Of a stretch of DNA of 64,000 nt, positions 17,998 through 26,085 are shown piece after piece. The stretch comes from Sporomusa ovata DSM 2662. Lineage in GTDB: Bacteria; Bacillota; Negativicutes; Sporomusales; Sporomusaceae. The position numbers were made by a program, and so were the translations under genes. The DNA lies in the NCBI RefSeq assembly GCF_000445445.1, contig NZ_ASXP01000001.1, forward strand, positions 194,001 through 258,000, read 5' to 3'. Below the pieces are notes generated by a model. That model searched no databases and had not been told where the DNA came from. It worked only from the letters and a program-made list of their open reading frames with translations. Each line of letters begins with the position of its first letter. Positions within the stretch are counted from its first letter, which is position 1.

Positions 17998-18046
17998 AAA
18001 CTGCAGGAAGAGAGGGCAGTTAGTCTGCCCTTTCTTCCTGCAGTTT
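17998..18046 (-). terminator. Hairpin overlapping the 3' end of a small minus-strand gene
   Basis: Arms 17998-18019 and 18025-18046 (22 bp, one mismatch). On the minus strand the hairpin is followed by TTTT. The TAA stop of the small gene 18020-18136 lies in the five-base loop, so the last codons form the upstream arm. Confidence 0.75.
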
Positions 18047-18136
18047 CTTCAGGGTTTTTAAATAGGCTCCATCCTGGGGAGTTGTCCTGGGGATAATCGG
18101 GTTGGTGTGTCTTTTATTTAACTTTTTTCCACGCAT
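18020..18136 (-). CDS. Small basic protein (38 aa)
   Basis: Unrecognised 38-residue protein beginning MRGKKLNKRHTNPIIPR and ending KLQEERAD; strongly basic at the N-terminus with a helical acidic end. Support: an excellent ribosome binding site (AGGAGGTG, eight bases before ATG), a complete frame, and a terminator hairpin that starts inside its last codons. It sits convergent to the DUF5610-like gene. No membrane segment. Confidence 0.6.
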   Translation of the reverse strand: MRGKKLNKRHTNPIIPRTTPQDGAYLKTLKKLQEERAD

Positions 18137-18276
18137 TAATCACACCTCCTAGTTTAGTATTGTGTTGAAATCAAATTGCTAATGCATTAATTATTCTGGA
18201 CTATATTTCTGAATTATTAATAATTATTATAAGAAACCTAAAATAATCAATGACGAAAACATAAGGGGTGAAGAGA

Positions 18277-18381
18277 ATGTCAGAGCATTCTTTCGCAACG
18301 GGGATTTTGTTAGGATTATTGACGGGGTGTGTAGTTACAGGCTATATTTTTTTACATTTTTTTGAGAAAAAGAGCTCATAA
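18277..18381 (+). CDS. Small single-span membrane protein (34 aa)
   Basis: Thirty-four residues: MSEHSFATG, then a hydrophobic helix (about residues 8-29, ILLGLLTGCVVTGYIFLHFF), then EKKSS. Ribosome binding site AGGGGTGAAGAG precedes the ATG. Such short proteins with one membrane helix are common and often overlooked; function unknown. Repeat copy C begins 17 bp downstream. Confidence 0.5.
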   Translation: MSEHSFATGILLGLLTGCVVTGYIFLHFFEKKSS

Positions 18382-18397
18382 GATGAGAAAGTATATG

Positions 18398-18520
18398 TTT
18401 TTTGAACCGTAGAGACGCAGAGTACGCAGAGGGAATGTACTCGATATACATATCCCCTCTGCGCACTCTGTGTACTCTGTGGTTAGAGCCGTATTCTCAA
18501 GAGTGCGATAGTGCTTTTTT
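18398..18520. repeat. Dispersed palindromic repeat, copy C
   Basis: Starts TTTTTTGAACCGTAGAGACG, same loop orientation as copies A and B with a few substitutions (AATGTACTCGATATACATA), and ends with GAGTGCGATAGTGCTTTTTT. It fills much of the 287-bp gap before the BaiN-like gene; the remainder of that gap holds nothing I can assign. Confidence 0.85.
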
Positions 18521-18668
18521 AATCCAGATGGAGCGTATAACTTTCCCAGGAACCAAATGATATAGGATTTGGCAGGAGTTTTGTGTGGTATATGGGAAAT
18601 AGTATAAAAGAGAAAATAAGGTCAGATGACTTGTAAATTAGAATTACTTAGAATATTGAGGTAGTAAT

Positions 18669-19907
18669 ATGGCTAAAGGAAAAAAACATGTAATTGTTGT
18701 GGGCGGCGGTGCAGCCGGGATGCTGGCGGCCATTTCAGCAAGCAGGCAGGGTGCTGCAGTGACAATTCTAGAGCGAAATCCCCGCATCGGCAAGAAACTA
18801 TTGACTACTGGAAATGGCCGCTGTAATTTTACTAATATCTATGCCGATAGTACATATTATCAAGGGAACAACCCCAACTTCGCTTACACCGCATTAGCTA
18901 AATTCAGCATTCCCGAGACAATTTCTTTTTTTGAAGAATTAGGGATTGCCCACAAAGTTGAGGATGCCGGCAAGGTGTTCCCGATGTCTGATCAGGCTTC
19001 AAGTGTCTTAGATGTATTGCGGTATGAACTCAATGAAATAGGTGTTACCGTTATCTGTGACGCTTATGTGCAAGAAATAAGGCAGTCAAAGAATATATTT
19101 ACAATTGAACTGGAAAATGGCTTAACCTTTCAAACAGACAGAGTTGTTCTGGCTGCCGGGGGAAAGGCTATGCCCGCTACCGGTTCAGATGGTAATGGCT
19201 TTGTATTAGCACAGAAACTAGGGCACACGATCATGGATATCTTTCCGGGTCTTGTTCAACTAAAACTCGAAGGACCTTTTTTTAAACAAATTGATGGGGT
19301 TAAATTTGTCGGGACTGCTGAAATTTTACATAAGGGCAAGTCAGTAGCCAAAGAGCAAGGAGATATTTTATTTGGCAATTATGGGGTTTCGGGTCCGCCT
19401 ATTTTACAAATTAGTCGAAGCGCCGCACAACTGCTACAGGAGAAAAAGGAGGTTCAATTAAAAATTACTATTATGGACATGATGTCTAAAGAAAATCTCA
19501 GAACGCTTGTGACAAAACGTTTTGTGAAGAGGTCCGGTAAGACGGTTGAGTTTAGTCTGGTCGGTCTGATAAATAAAAGACTCATCCCCGTTTTATTGAA
19601 AGAAGCAGGCATTAGGAATATAAAGCAGCCTGTTACTAACCTGTCTATCCAAGAGCAGGAAAAAATCATTGCGATCTTGACAGATTGGAGATTCAAGGTA
19701 ACCGGAACAAAAAGCTGGCCTAGTGCACAAGTAACAGCAGGCGGTGTTGCTACCAATGAAATCAATCCATCCACCATGGAATCAACCCTGGTAAGCGGTC
19801 TATTTTTTGCAGGTGAAATGATTGATATCGATGGGCAGTGCGGGGGATTCAATCTTCAATGGGCATGGTCCTCCGGATTTGTTGCCGGACAGAGTGCGGC
19901 TTTTTGA
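18669..19907 (+). CDS. NAD(P)/FAD-dependent oxidoreductase, BaiN/HI0933 family
   Basis: A 412-residue flavoprotein. The Rossmann dinucleotide motif is at the N-terminus (VIVVGGGAAGMLAAISA) followed by the family signature RIGKKLLTTGNGRCNFTN. A second nucleotide-contact region is VVLAAGGKAMPATGSDG, and the C-terminus has the typical GGFNLQWAWSSGFVAGQSAA. Named members reduce bile-acid double bonds (BaiN), but most of the family is uncharacterised, so no substrate is proposed. ATG preceded by GAGGTAG. Stands alone, transcribed away from repeat copy C. Confidence 0.9.
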   Translation: MAKGKKHVIVVGGGAAGMLAAISASRQGAAVTILERNPRIGKKLLTTGNGRCNFTNIYADSTYYQGNNPNFAYTALAKFSIPETISFFEELGIAHKVEDAGKVFPMSDQASSVLDVLRYELNEIGVTVICDAYVQEIRQSKNIFTIELENGLTFQTDRVVLAAGGKAMPATGSDGNGFVLAQKLGHTIMDIFPGLVQLKLEGPFFKQIDGVKFVGTAEILHKGKSVAKEQGDILFGNYGVSGPPILQISRSAAQLLQEKKEVQLKITIMDMMSKENLRTLVTKRFVKRSGKTVEFSLVGLINKRLIPVLLKEAGIRNIKQPVTNLSIQEQEKIIAILTDWRFKVTGTKSWPSAQVTAGGVATNEINPSTMESTLVSGLFFAGEMIDIDGQCGGFNLQWAWSSGFVAGQSAAF

Positions 19908-20065
19908 GAATGGTAAACAATACTGGAATATTTTTCATTAAACCGGCAGGATTTTTGTATTTTTATGGGAATATAAAATATAATTGGCTAGTGTTCATAT
20001 GGTAATCTTGATTGCCAATTCATGGAAGAGGATTGGTGGGTATAAAAAGGAGATGACACATTCGA

Positions 20066-20722
20066 ATGAAAAAAATTACCCGTATTCCCTTGTTGATTAT
20101 GTTTTTGCTTCTGACTCTGGCTGTTCCAGTCCTAGCATCGCCAGCAGAAAATTTAGTTACTGCAGATATGGCCCAGAAAATGCTCATAGACGGTAATAAC
20201 CGCTTTGTAATGGAAAAATATTCCAAACAATCAATTGGCAAAGAAAGGCGGGCTGAATTAACAAAAGGTCAGGTACCCTTTGCTGTAATTGTTAGCTGTT
20301 CTGATTCGCGTGTACCGCCAGAACTTATTTTTGATCAAGGTCTTGGTGATATATTTGTCATTCGTGTAGCCGGCAATGTTCTGGGGCCTATTGAACTAGG
20401 CAGTGTAGAATACGCGGTCGACCATCTGGGTACTAAACTCGTAGTTGTCCTTGGTCATGAGCAGTGTGGTGCTGTAAAAGCTACTATTGATGGCGGTGAT
20501 GTACCACCTAATATCCAGGCAATTGCGGCTAAGATTCAACCTGCCGTGACTACGGCCAGGGAGTCACATGCTGAAAATATTTATGAAGCTGCTTCCCAAG
20601 CTAATATTATCAATATGGTAGCCGTTTTAAAAGCTGATACCATCCTTACTCACATTCGCGGAGTAGAAATCATAGGTGCTAAGTATAAGCTTGCTTCCGG
20701 CGAGGTAGAATTTCTCCAATAG
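20066..20722 (+). CDS. Secreted beta-class carbonic anhydrase
   Basis: A 218-residue zinc enzyme interconverting CO2 and bicarbonate. A signal peptide is evident (MKKITRIPLLIMFLLLTLAVPVLA, cleavage near ASPA), so it acts outside the cytoplasmic membrane. Zinc ligands of the beta class are present: C78 and the D80-R82 dyad in SCSDSR, H131 and C134 in GHEQCGA. The presence of both implies an active enzyme. AAGGAG lies 12-13 bases before the ATG, a little far. A periplasmic carbonic anhydrase would fit an acetogenic or CO2-using anaerobe, but that is inference. Confidence 0.92.
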   Translation: MKKITRIPLLIMFLLLTLAVPVLASPAENLVTADMAQKMLIDGNNRFVMEKYSKQSIGKERRAELTKGQVPFAVIVSCSDSRVPPELIFDQGLGDIFVIRVAGNVLGPIELGSVEYAVDHLGTKLVVVLGHEQCGAVKATIDGGDVPPNIQAIAAKIQPAVTTARESHAENIYEAASQANIINMVAVLKADTILTHIRGVEIIGAKYKLASGEVEFLQ

Positions 20723-20860
20723 TCGCAAATTCTAAACTATAGTTTTTAACGTAAGAGGATAACAGATGGACTTATAGCCAATTAGTTGAAATTTTTTATT
20801 TTAGTTGAATGTTATTATGAACTGCCGGGAATGCTATGGGAAACTAGAGGAGGCAGATAT

Positions 20861-21352
20861 ATGACATTACAACTGAGTCCAAAAGAAAAACAGTTATTAC
20901 AAGATCAACAAGCCCATGAAAAAGTCTGTATTCAAAAGTATCAGAATAATGCGCAGCAGGCTAGCGATCCCCAGTTAAAGCAATTATTTCAATCCTACGC
21001 CCAGCAGGAACAGCAACATTTGAATACCTTAACATCAATTTTAAATGGCCAGGTGCCAAGTATGAGTCAGGGACAACAGAGCCAGCAGGCACAGCAATCC
21101 CAATTAACTCAGAAAAGTAGCACTCAGGCAACATCGGCAGCATCCTCATCATCAGCCAGTCAAGCAGACGCAATGCTCTGTAGTGACATGTTAATGACGG
21201 AAAAGTTTGTTTCAGGTGCTTATGACTCGGCCATTTTTGAATCCTCGGATTCCAGCGTACGGCAAGCTTTAAACCATATTCAAAAGGAAGAGCAAGAGCA
21301 CGGCGAGGGAATTTACAATTATATGAGCAGCAACGGTATGTATAGTAGTTAA
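20861..21352 (+). CDS. Spore coat protein, CotF-like ferritin-fold family
   Basis: About 163 residues. Two helical blocks (residues ~5-65, SPKEKQLLQDQQAHEKVCI, and ~105-160, DMLMTEKFVSGAYDSAIFES) form the CotF/ferritin-like pairing, separated by a Gln/Ser-rich low-complexity linker (about residues 68-100). CotF-type proteins are found in the coat of spores or attached to them in Firmicutes, supporting a spore-forming host. ATG 20861 has AGAGGAGG seven bases upstream; a longer frame from 20786 has no such site. Confidence 0.85.
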   Translation: MTLQLSPKEKQLLQDQQAHEKVCIQKYQNNAQQASDPQLKQLFQSYAQQEQQHLNTLTSILNGQVPSMSQGQQSQQAQQSQLTQKSSTQATSAASSSSASQADAMLCSDMLMTEKFVSGAYDSAIFESSDSSVRQALNHIQKEEQEHGEGIYNYMSSNGMYSS

Positions 21353-21428
21353 ATAAGTCAGAAATATATTGTTGTAACAAAGAATGACGTAGTAACGATC
21401 AATCAATTAACAATCATATAATGAATAC

Positions 21429-21467
21429 AAAATCCTACCGAATTGCATAAATTTGGTAGGATTTTTG
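21429..21467 (+). terminator. Terminator after the CotF-like gene
   Basis: AAATCCTACC (21430-21439) pairs with GGTAGGATTT (21455-21464) followed by TTTT. First of three consecutive hairpins in the 523-bp gap 21353-21875. Confidence 0.75.
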
Positions 21468-21507
21468 TAATTTTACAGGAAATTTATAGATTCTTATATT
21501 CTAAACA

Positions 21508-21535
21508 TTCAGGTGGAGAGTCTACTCCACCTGAA
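21508..21535. other. Perfect 11-bp hairpin, role unknown
   Basis: Arms 21508-21518 and 21525-21535 with a six-base loop, no T run. Lies between two terminators in a gene-free interval. Confidence 0.55.
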
Positions 21536-21604
21536 TCGACGCTGCCTGTAGAGGTGGGAGTCTTGACTGGCGTACTAAGATAAAATTGGTCCTAGCAGCA
21601 CTGA

Positions 21605-21643
21605 AAAGGGTCTACAATTCTTGCAAAGAATTGTAGACCCTTT
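21605..21643. terminator. Perfect 18-bp bidirectional terminator-like hairpin
   Basis: Arms AAAGGGTCTACAATTCTT (21605-21622) and 21626-21643 with a 3-nt loop; T-rich on plus, A-rich ahead of it so T-rich on minus as well. No gene ends nearby on the minus strand, so its purpose is unclear. Confidence 0.65.
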
Positions 21644-21767
21644 AATCATTATGGTAAAGATTTGATTTTTGGCGTTATTTAGTTTAGGTAATCAATTGTT
21701 TATGAAGTTTGGCGGTAAAAGATTCAAAAATAGCTAACGTTTCTTTAGTGTTGGACTTAGCAAATAT

Positions 21768-21797
21768 TTTACTTTAAGTGTAAGTATTGTATATAAT
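21768..21797 (+). promoter_or_regulatory. Probable promoter of the TSUP gene
   Basis: TTTACT at 21768-21773, 18-bp spacer, perfect TATAAT at 21792-21797, about 80 bp before the start codon. Confidence 0.45.
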
Positions 21798-21875
21798 GAA
21801 CTCATGGGCTGGCAGCAAACAATTTTAATTGAAAAATAACAGAAAACACTTATGGAAAAGCAGGAGGTCATTACT

Positions 21876-22640
21876 ATGGATGATATTAGTATAGAAATGC
21901 TTAGTTTTTTATTGGGAGCAGGTTTTATTGCAGCTTTTGTCGACTCTGTCGTTGGTGGCGGCGGTTTAATTTCTATGCCGGCATTACTTATGACAGGATT
22001 ACCTCCCAGTGTTGTATTGGGAACCAACAAATTGGCCTCAATATGCTGTTCTAGTACGAGTAGTATATCCTTTTTACGTTCAGGAAAGATGGATCTTAGT
22101 TTAGTTAAATATCTTTTTCCTTTGGCCTTACTTGGTTCAATATTGGGAGCGTATACGGTAAGGCTGATTCCTCCTGAATTTTTAAAGCCCTTAGTTATTG
22201 TTATGCTGGTTTTAGTAGCCATTTACACCGTGTTTAAAAAAGACTGGGGTGATAAGTCTACCTATACCGGTATTAGTAAAAGAGCCGGCATCTTAGGCGG
22301 CTGCGCCGCTTTGGCGCTGGGTTTTTACGACGGCTTTTTCGGACCGGGGGCAGGATCTTTTTTAATCTTCGTATTTTTGATGCTGGGTTTTGATTTTGTG
22401 GTAGCTGCCGGGAATGCCAAGGCCCTCAATATGGCGAGCAACCTTGGTGCACTCGTGACTTTTCTGCTGGCTGGCTCAGTCAATTATGTTTATGGTTTTA
22501 CCATGGGTCTGGCAATGATTTTGGGTGCTATTGCCGGTTCAAAATTTGCTATTGCCAAAGGCGCGGCTTATGTCAAACCGTTGTTTATCTCGATAACAAC
22601 ACTGCTAATCGGCAAACAATTGTGGGATATTTTACAGTAA
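21876..22640 (+). CDS. TSUP family (TauE/SafE) sulfite/sulfonate-type exporter
   Basis: About 254 residues, eight or so hydrophobic helices, with the two repeated TauE/SafE signatures: FIAAFVDSVVGGGGLISMPALL and GFYDGFFGPGAGSF, plus GTNKLAS and GNAKALNMASN. Family members move sulfite, sulfoacetate, or other small anions across the cytoplasmic membrane; substrate here unknown (YfcA-like). ATG 21876 is chosen for its AGGAGG site; an in-frame ATG at 21852 lacks one. Convergent with the HxlR gene, whose stop is 26 bp away. Confidence 0.9.
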   Translation: MDDISIEMLSFLLGAGFIAAFVDSVVGGGGLISMPALLMTGLPPSVVLGTNKLASICCSSTSSISFLRSGKMDLSLVKYLFPLALLGSILGAYTVRLIPPEFLKPLVIVMLVLVAIYTVFKKDWGDKSTYTGISKRAGILGGCAALALGFYDGFFGPGAGSFLIFVFLMLGFDFVVAAGNAKALNMASNLGALVTFLLAGSVNYVYGFTMGLAMILGAIAGSKFAIAKGAAYVKPLFISITTLLIGKQLWDILQ

Positions 22641-22666
22641 GCACATATAAGTTTAAACAGAGGGTG

Positions 22667-23041
22667 CTACACTTTCTCCGAACATGGTTGACAGGTGTTT
22701 TTTTCAGCAATTGATTCTGCGGCGTTAGCATAGTTCGAACCCCATTGACACAAAGTGTCTAATATAGGTAAGAGACTTTTGCCATCTGGTGTAAGAGAAT
22801 ATTCTACTTTAGGTGGAATTTGTGTATATATATACCGGTTTACTAGTCCGCTCATTTCCAATTCCCGCAGTTGTTGGGTTAACATTTTTTGCGTTATTTT
22901 TGGTAATGTTTTTTTTAACTCACTAAATCGTAGGGTACTTTCTCCTAAATGCCAGAGAATTAATGCTTTCCATTTGCCACCAATAAGGTCTAGCGTTAAT
23001 TCCATAGCACACTGATATTCAATATTTTTGAATGTAATCAT
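22667..23041 (-). CDS. HxlR-family transcriptional regulator
   Basis: A 124-residue winged helix regulator of the HxlR/YodB family: CAMELTLDLIGGKWKALILWHL, then RFSELKKTLPKITQKMLTQQLRELE and SLTPDGKSLLPILD. A cysteine near residue 11 sits where YodB/HypR-type sensors carry their redox cysteine, and the C-terminus has CQPC, so thiol-based sensing of electrophiles or disulfide stress is possible. Divergent from the DUF2148 gene, with a candidate operator dyad at 23077-23101 in between. Confidence 0.88.
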   Translation of the reverse strand: MITFKNIEYQCAMELTLDLIGGKWKALILWHLGESTLRFSELKKTLPKITQKMLTQQLRELEMSGLVNRYIYTQIPPKVEYSLTPDGKSLLPILDTLCQWGSNYANAAESIAEKNTCQPCSEKV

Positions 23042-23076
23042 TTGTTGGTCACTCCAATTACTTTAACTAGATGATA

Positions 23077-23101
23077 TGGTATACAGATAGATACTATACC
23101 A
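23077..23101. promoter_or_regulatory. Candidate HxlR operator dyad
   Basis: TGGTATA (23077-23083) and TATACCA (23095-23101), perfect 7-bp half-sites 11 bp apart, 36 bp upstream of the hxlR start codon in the divergent region. Confidence 0.45.
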
Positions 23102-23261
23102 CAATTAAGTGCGTACTTGCCTAAATATATCCTATCAGTTACTATTATATCAGAGAAGACATTCTTTAGAAATATCTTAATTTTAGTGATTGAATTGTTA
23201 TATAGTGGCAATAATGGCCAAAGTAAATTTATAGTATAAAAAGGAAAATGGAGGAATTGAG

Positions 23262-23789
23262 ATGATTATTAGTAGCCAGGAAGTTGAGGAACGTGCAGTA
23301 GCGCAGATTGCCGATATGATGTGTGTAGCGGCGAGAACAGCTCCCAAAGGTAGAGGCGTGGACAATTTGGTAACCTTGATTGTTAATGGTCAAGAAAAAG
23401 AACAACTATCAACAGAGATGCGGCGCATTGCTCAAGAATCAGGTATGCAATTTTTCGAACGTGATGCCAATTGCCTCGATCAGGCCGCGTTGGTTGTGTT
23501 ATTAGGTCAGAAAGTGAAACCCCTTGGAGTGAAGCCCTGTGGTTATTGTGGGTATGCTGATTGTGCTGAGTGTGCACAAGGTACAGGGATATGTGCGATC
23601 AGCACTGGTGATCTGGGGATAGCTGTGGGATCGGCAGTTAACACCGCATCCTTATATCATGCCGACAATAGAGTAATGTTCAGCGTAGGTAAAGCGGCTA
23701 TCAACATTGGCCTTTTGGGTGAGGAAGTCAAAATAGTGTATGGAATCCCACTTAGTATAACCGGCAAAAGCCCCTTTTTTGATCGGTAA
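23262..23789 (+). CDS. DUF2148 ferredoxin-like protein
   Basis: A 175-residue cytoplasmic protein of the DUF2148 family. The hallmark cysteine cluster CGYCGYADCAECAQGTGIC (about residues 92-110) probably binds an iron-sulfur cluster. The flanking regions (KGRGVDNLVTLIV; GIAVGSAVNTASLYHADNRVM) are family-typical. Such proteins are widespread in strict anaerobes and of unknown role. Its divergent partner is the HxlR regulator, and the dyad between them suggests redox control. Single gene ending in a strong terminator. Confidence 0.88.
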   Translation: MIISSQEVEERAVAQIADMMCVAARTAPKGRGVDNLVTLIVNGQEKEQLSTEMRRIAQESGMQFFERDANCLDQAALVVLLGQKVKPLGVKPCGYCGYADCAECAQGTGICAISTGDLGIAVGSAVNTASLYHADNRVMFSVGKAAINIGLLGEEVKIVYGIPLSITGKSPFFDR

Positions 23790-23801
23790 TTAAATGTATC
23801 G

Positions 23802-23848
23802 AAAACACTATTTGTTCTGTTCATAATAACAGGCAAATAGTGTTTTTT
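23802..23848 (+). terminator. Terminator after the DUF2148 gene
   Basis: AAAACACTATTTG (23802-23814) pairs with 23834-23846, T run after. In the rest of 23790-24092 I see only a possible -10 TATAAT at 23947-23952. Confidence 0.85.
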
Positions 23849-24092
23849 ATTTTGTATACGAGTCAGTGATCATACCTTGCTGGAAAAACTGAAAAATTTG
23901 TAAATGAAAATGGATTAAGGCGTTACTTATGGTTTGTACCAGCGTTTATAATAATGAAACAGAAGTTGGTAAATATTTCGTAATCTTGTTGATCAATGGG
24001 AGGGATTGCAGTTGAACTAACCAAACGGATAAATAGGTGGGAGGGCTAGTATATGAGAAAATCAGGTGGATTTTTACAGGGGGGAACTGCCA

Positions 24093-25940
24093 TTGAAAAA
24101 ACTACTGTTAATACTGGTACTACTTATGTTGGCTGCTACGGTTGTGGCTGCACCGGGAAATTTTGCGGAAAGGGCTAAGGCCACTGAAATTCCGGTGGAA
24201 ATCAATGTTACTGGAATGATACTTGAAGATTTCCTGGCTTTCATCAGTGAGCAGAGTGGCATCAGCATTTTGGCGGTTCCCGAAATTGCTGATATGAAAA
24301 TCAATTTGCGGTTAGCTGCAGGGAAAACTTTGGGTCAGGTATTAGAGGAACTGAGAAATGGGTACCATCTGTCCTTCCAAATCAATGATACTAAGGAGGC
24401 GATAGTAGTAATTAAAGCCCCATATTATGAAGGGCGATATTTGACGGCTGCGCCCAATGTTTTGGTTAAAGCAAATAGTGAATATTATGGAGACCGTTCA
24501 ATGGCGGGAGGAGGCATGGTTCAGGCTGCTGACTTTAATACTGAAGAATATAAGAGAGTATACGATAATAGCTTCCAGGACACATTGACAGCAGCGCTAT
24601 CAACTTTTTCCATTGATGTTGATACTGCATCTTACAGCAATGTACGCCGGTTTATCAACTCCGGCAAATTGCCGGCTGCTGACGCTGTCAGGACAGAAGA
24701 AATGATTAATTATTTTAACTATGATTATCCGCAGCCTACAGGGGAGTATCCTTTTTCAGTAACAACGGAAGTAAGTGATTGTCCCTGGCAGCAGGGTCAT
24801 CAATTGGTAATGGTTGGCCTTCAGGGGAAAAACCTTATGACACAAGAACTTCCGCCAAGCAATTTGGTATTTCTAATTGATGTTTCGGGATCAATGAGTG
24901 AACCAAATAAACTACCCCTGCTAAAGACGACTTTTAAAATGCTTGTGAAACAATTGCGCGCGCAAGATAAGGTGTCAATCGTTGTATATGCCGGCGCGGC
25001 TGGAGTAGTGCTCGAACCGACTTATGGCAGTGAAAGGGACAAGATCATAACTGCTATAGACAACCTTCAGGCAGGCGGCTCGACTGCAGGCGGGGAAGGA
25101 ATCGAACTGGCCTATAAGATTGCCAAAGATAACTTCACCGGATCAGGCAATAACCGGGTGATTTTGGCTACTGACGGGGATTTCAACGTTGGCATAAGCA
25201 GCGAAGGTGAACTTGTGAGAATGATTGAACAACGGCGGGATGACGGGATTTCTCTTAGTGTACTTGGATTTGGCATGGGTAATATAAAAGACAATAAAAT
25301 GGAGGCTTTAGCAGATAGAGGGAATGGCAATTACGCCTATATTGATAACGCTCTGGAGGCCAGGAAGGTGATGGTTGGTCAGCTGGCTGGCACTTTGTAT
25401 ACTATCGCCAAAGACGTCAAATTTCAGGTGGAATTCAACCCGGCTAACGTTAAATATTATCGGTTAATTGGTTATGAGAACAGGGTTATGGAAAATAGCG
25501 ACTTTACTAATGATAAAAAAGACGCGGGCGATATGGGGGCAGGCCATTCGGTTACCGCACTTTATGAAATAATTCCTGTTGGGTCAGAGGAATTAGCTGG
25601 TAGAATTGATCCTTTGGCTTATCAACGGCCGGAGATTGTGCCAAGTGATGACTTACTGCAGGTAAAAATCCGCTATAAGGAACCGGAGAAGGATGGTAGT
25701 ATTCTATTTACCAAACGTGTTGGCAATGAAGATGTTACCAGTGTACCTTCAGAGAACTTTAGATTTGCTGCGGCTGTTACAGAATATGCCATGCTTTTGC
25801 GTAACTGTGAGTTTAAAGGGCAGGCGACTTACCAACAAGTGCTGGAATTAGCGAAAAGCGCAAAAGGACATGATGATGGAGGGTATAGGGCCGAGTTTAT
25901 TAAGATAGTGGAAATTAGCCAACTGCTTGAAGAAAAATAA
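24093..25940 (+). CDS. Secreted STN-VWA (YfbK-type) protein
   Basis: About 615 residues. Starting at the TTG at 24093 (AGGGGGGAA upstream) gives a clean signal peptide (KKLLLILVLLMLAATVVAA). Residues ~30-105 resemble the secretin/TonB short N-terminal (STN) domain (ILEDFLAFISEQSGISILAV; KTLGQVLEELRNGYHLSFQI). Residues ~170-240 are the YfbK vWF-associated N-terminal region (FSIDVDTASYSNVRRFI; RTEEMINYFNYDYP). A von Willebrand A domain follows with an intact metal site, DVSGSM, a Thr in GGSTAGGEG and ATDGDFN. The C-terminal ~150 residues match the DUF3520-type domain. Expected to act in the periplasm as a metal-dependent binding protein. A possible GTG at 24066 is less likely. Confidence 0.85.
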   Translation: MKKLLLILVLLMLAATVVAAPGNFAERAKATEIPVEINVTGMILEDFLAFISEQSGISILAVPEIADMKINLRLAAGKTLGQVLEELRNGYHLSFQINDTKEAIVVIKAPYYEGRYLTAAPNVLVKANSEYYGDRSMAGGGMVQAADFNTEEYKRVYDNSFQDTLTAALSTFSIDVDTASYSNVRRFINSGKLPAADAVRTEEMINYFNYDYPQPTGEYPFSVTTEVSDCPWQQGHQLVMVGLQGKNLMTQELPPSNLVFLIDVSGSMSEPNKLPLLKTTFKMLVKQLRAQDKVSIVVYAGAAGVVLEPTYGSERDKIITAIDNLQAGGSTAGGEGIELAYKIAKDNFTGSGNNRVILATDGDFNVGISSEGELVRMIEQRRDDGISLSVLGFGMGNIKDNKMEALADRGNGNYAYIDNALEARKVMVGQLAGTLYTIAKDVKFQVEFNPANVKYYRLIGYENRVMENSDFTNDKKDAGDMGAGHSVTALYEIIPVGSEELAGRIDPLAYQRPEIVPSDDLLQVKIRYKEPEKDGSILFTKRVGNEDVTSVPSENFRFAAAVTEYAMLLRNCEFKGQATYQQVLELAKSAKGHDDGGYRAEFIKIVEISQLLEEK

Positions 25941-25952
25941 TGAGTAAAAACT

Positions 25953-25990
25953 AATAGAGCTGATCTGAGGTTACTCAGGTCAGCTCTATT
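25953..25990 (+). terminator. Long hairpin after the VWA gene
   Basis: Outer arms 25953-25963 and 25980-25990, extended inward to a four-base GTTA loop (with one G-U pair). A weak T stretch follows. Confidence 0.65.
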
Positions 25991-26085
25991 CAGTTAATGT
26001 TATTTTTAGGTAGGTTTCATCGCCTTTTTATTCCCGGATGAATACATTAATGGTAGAGAGTATATCAAAAAGGGGATGAAAAATA

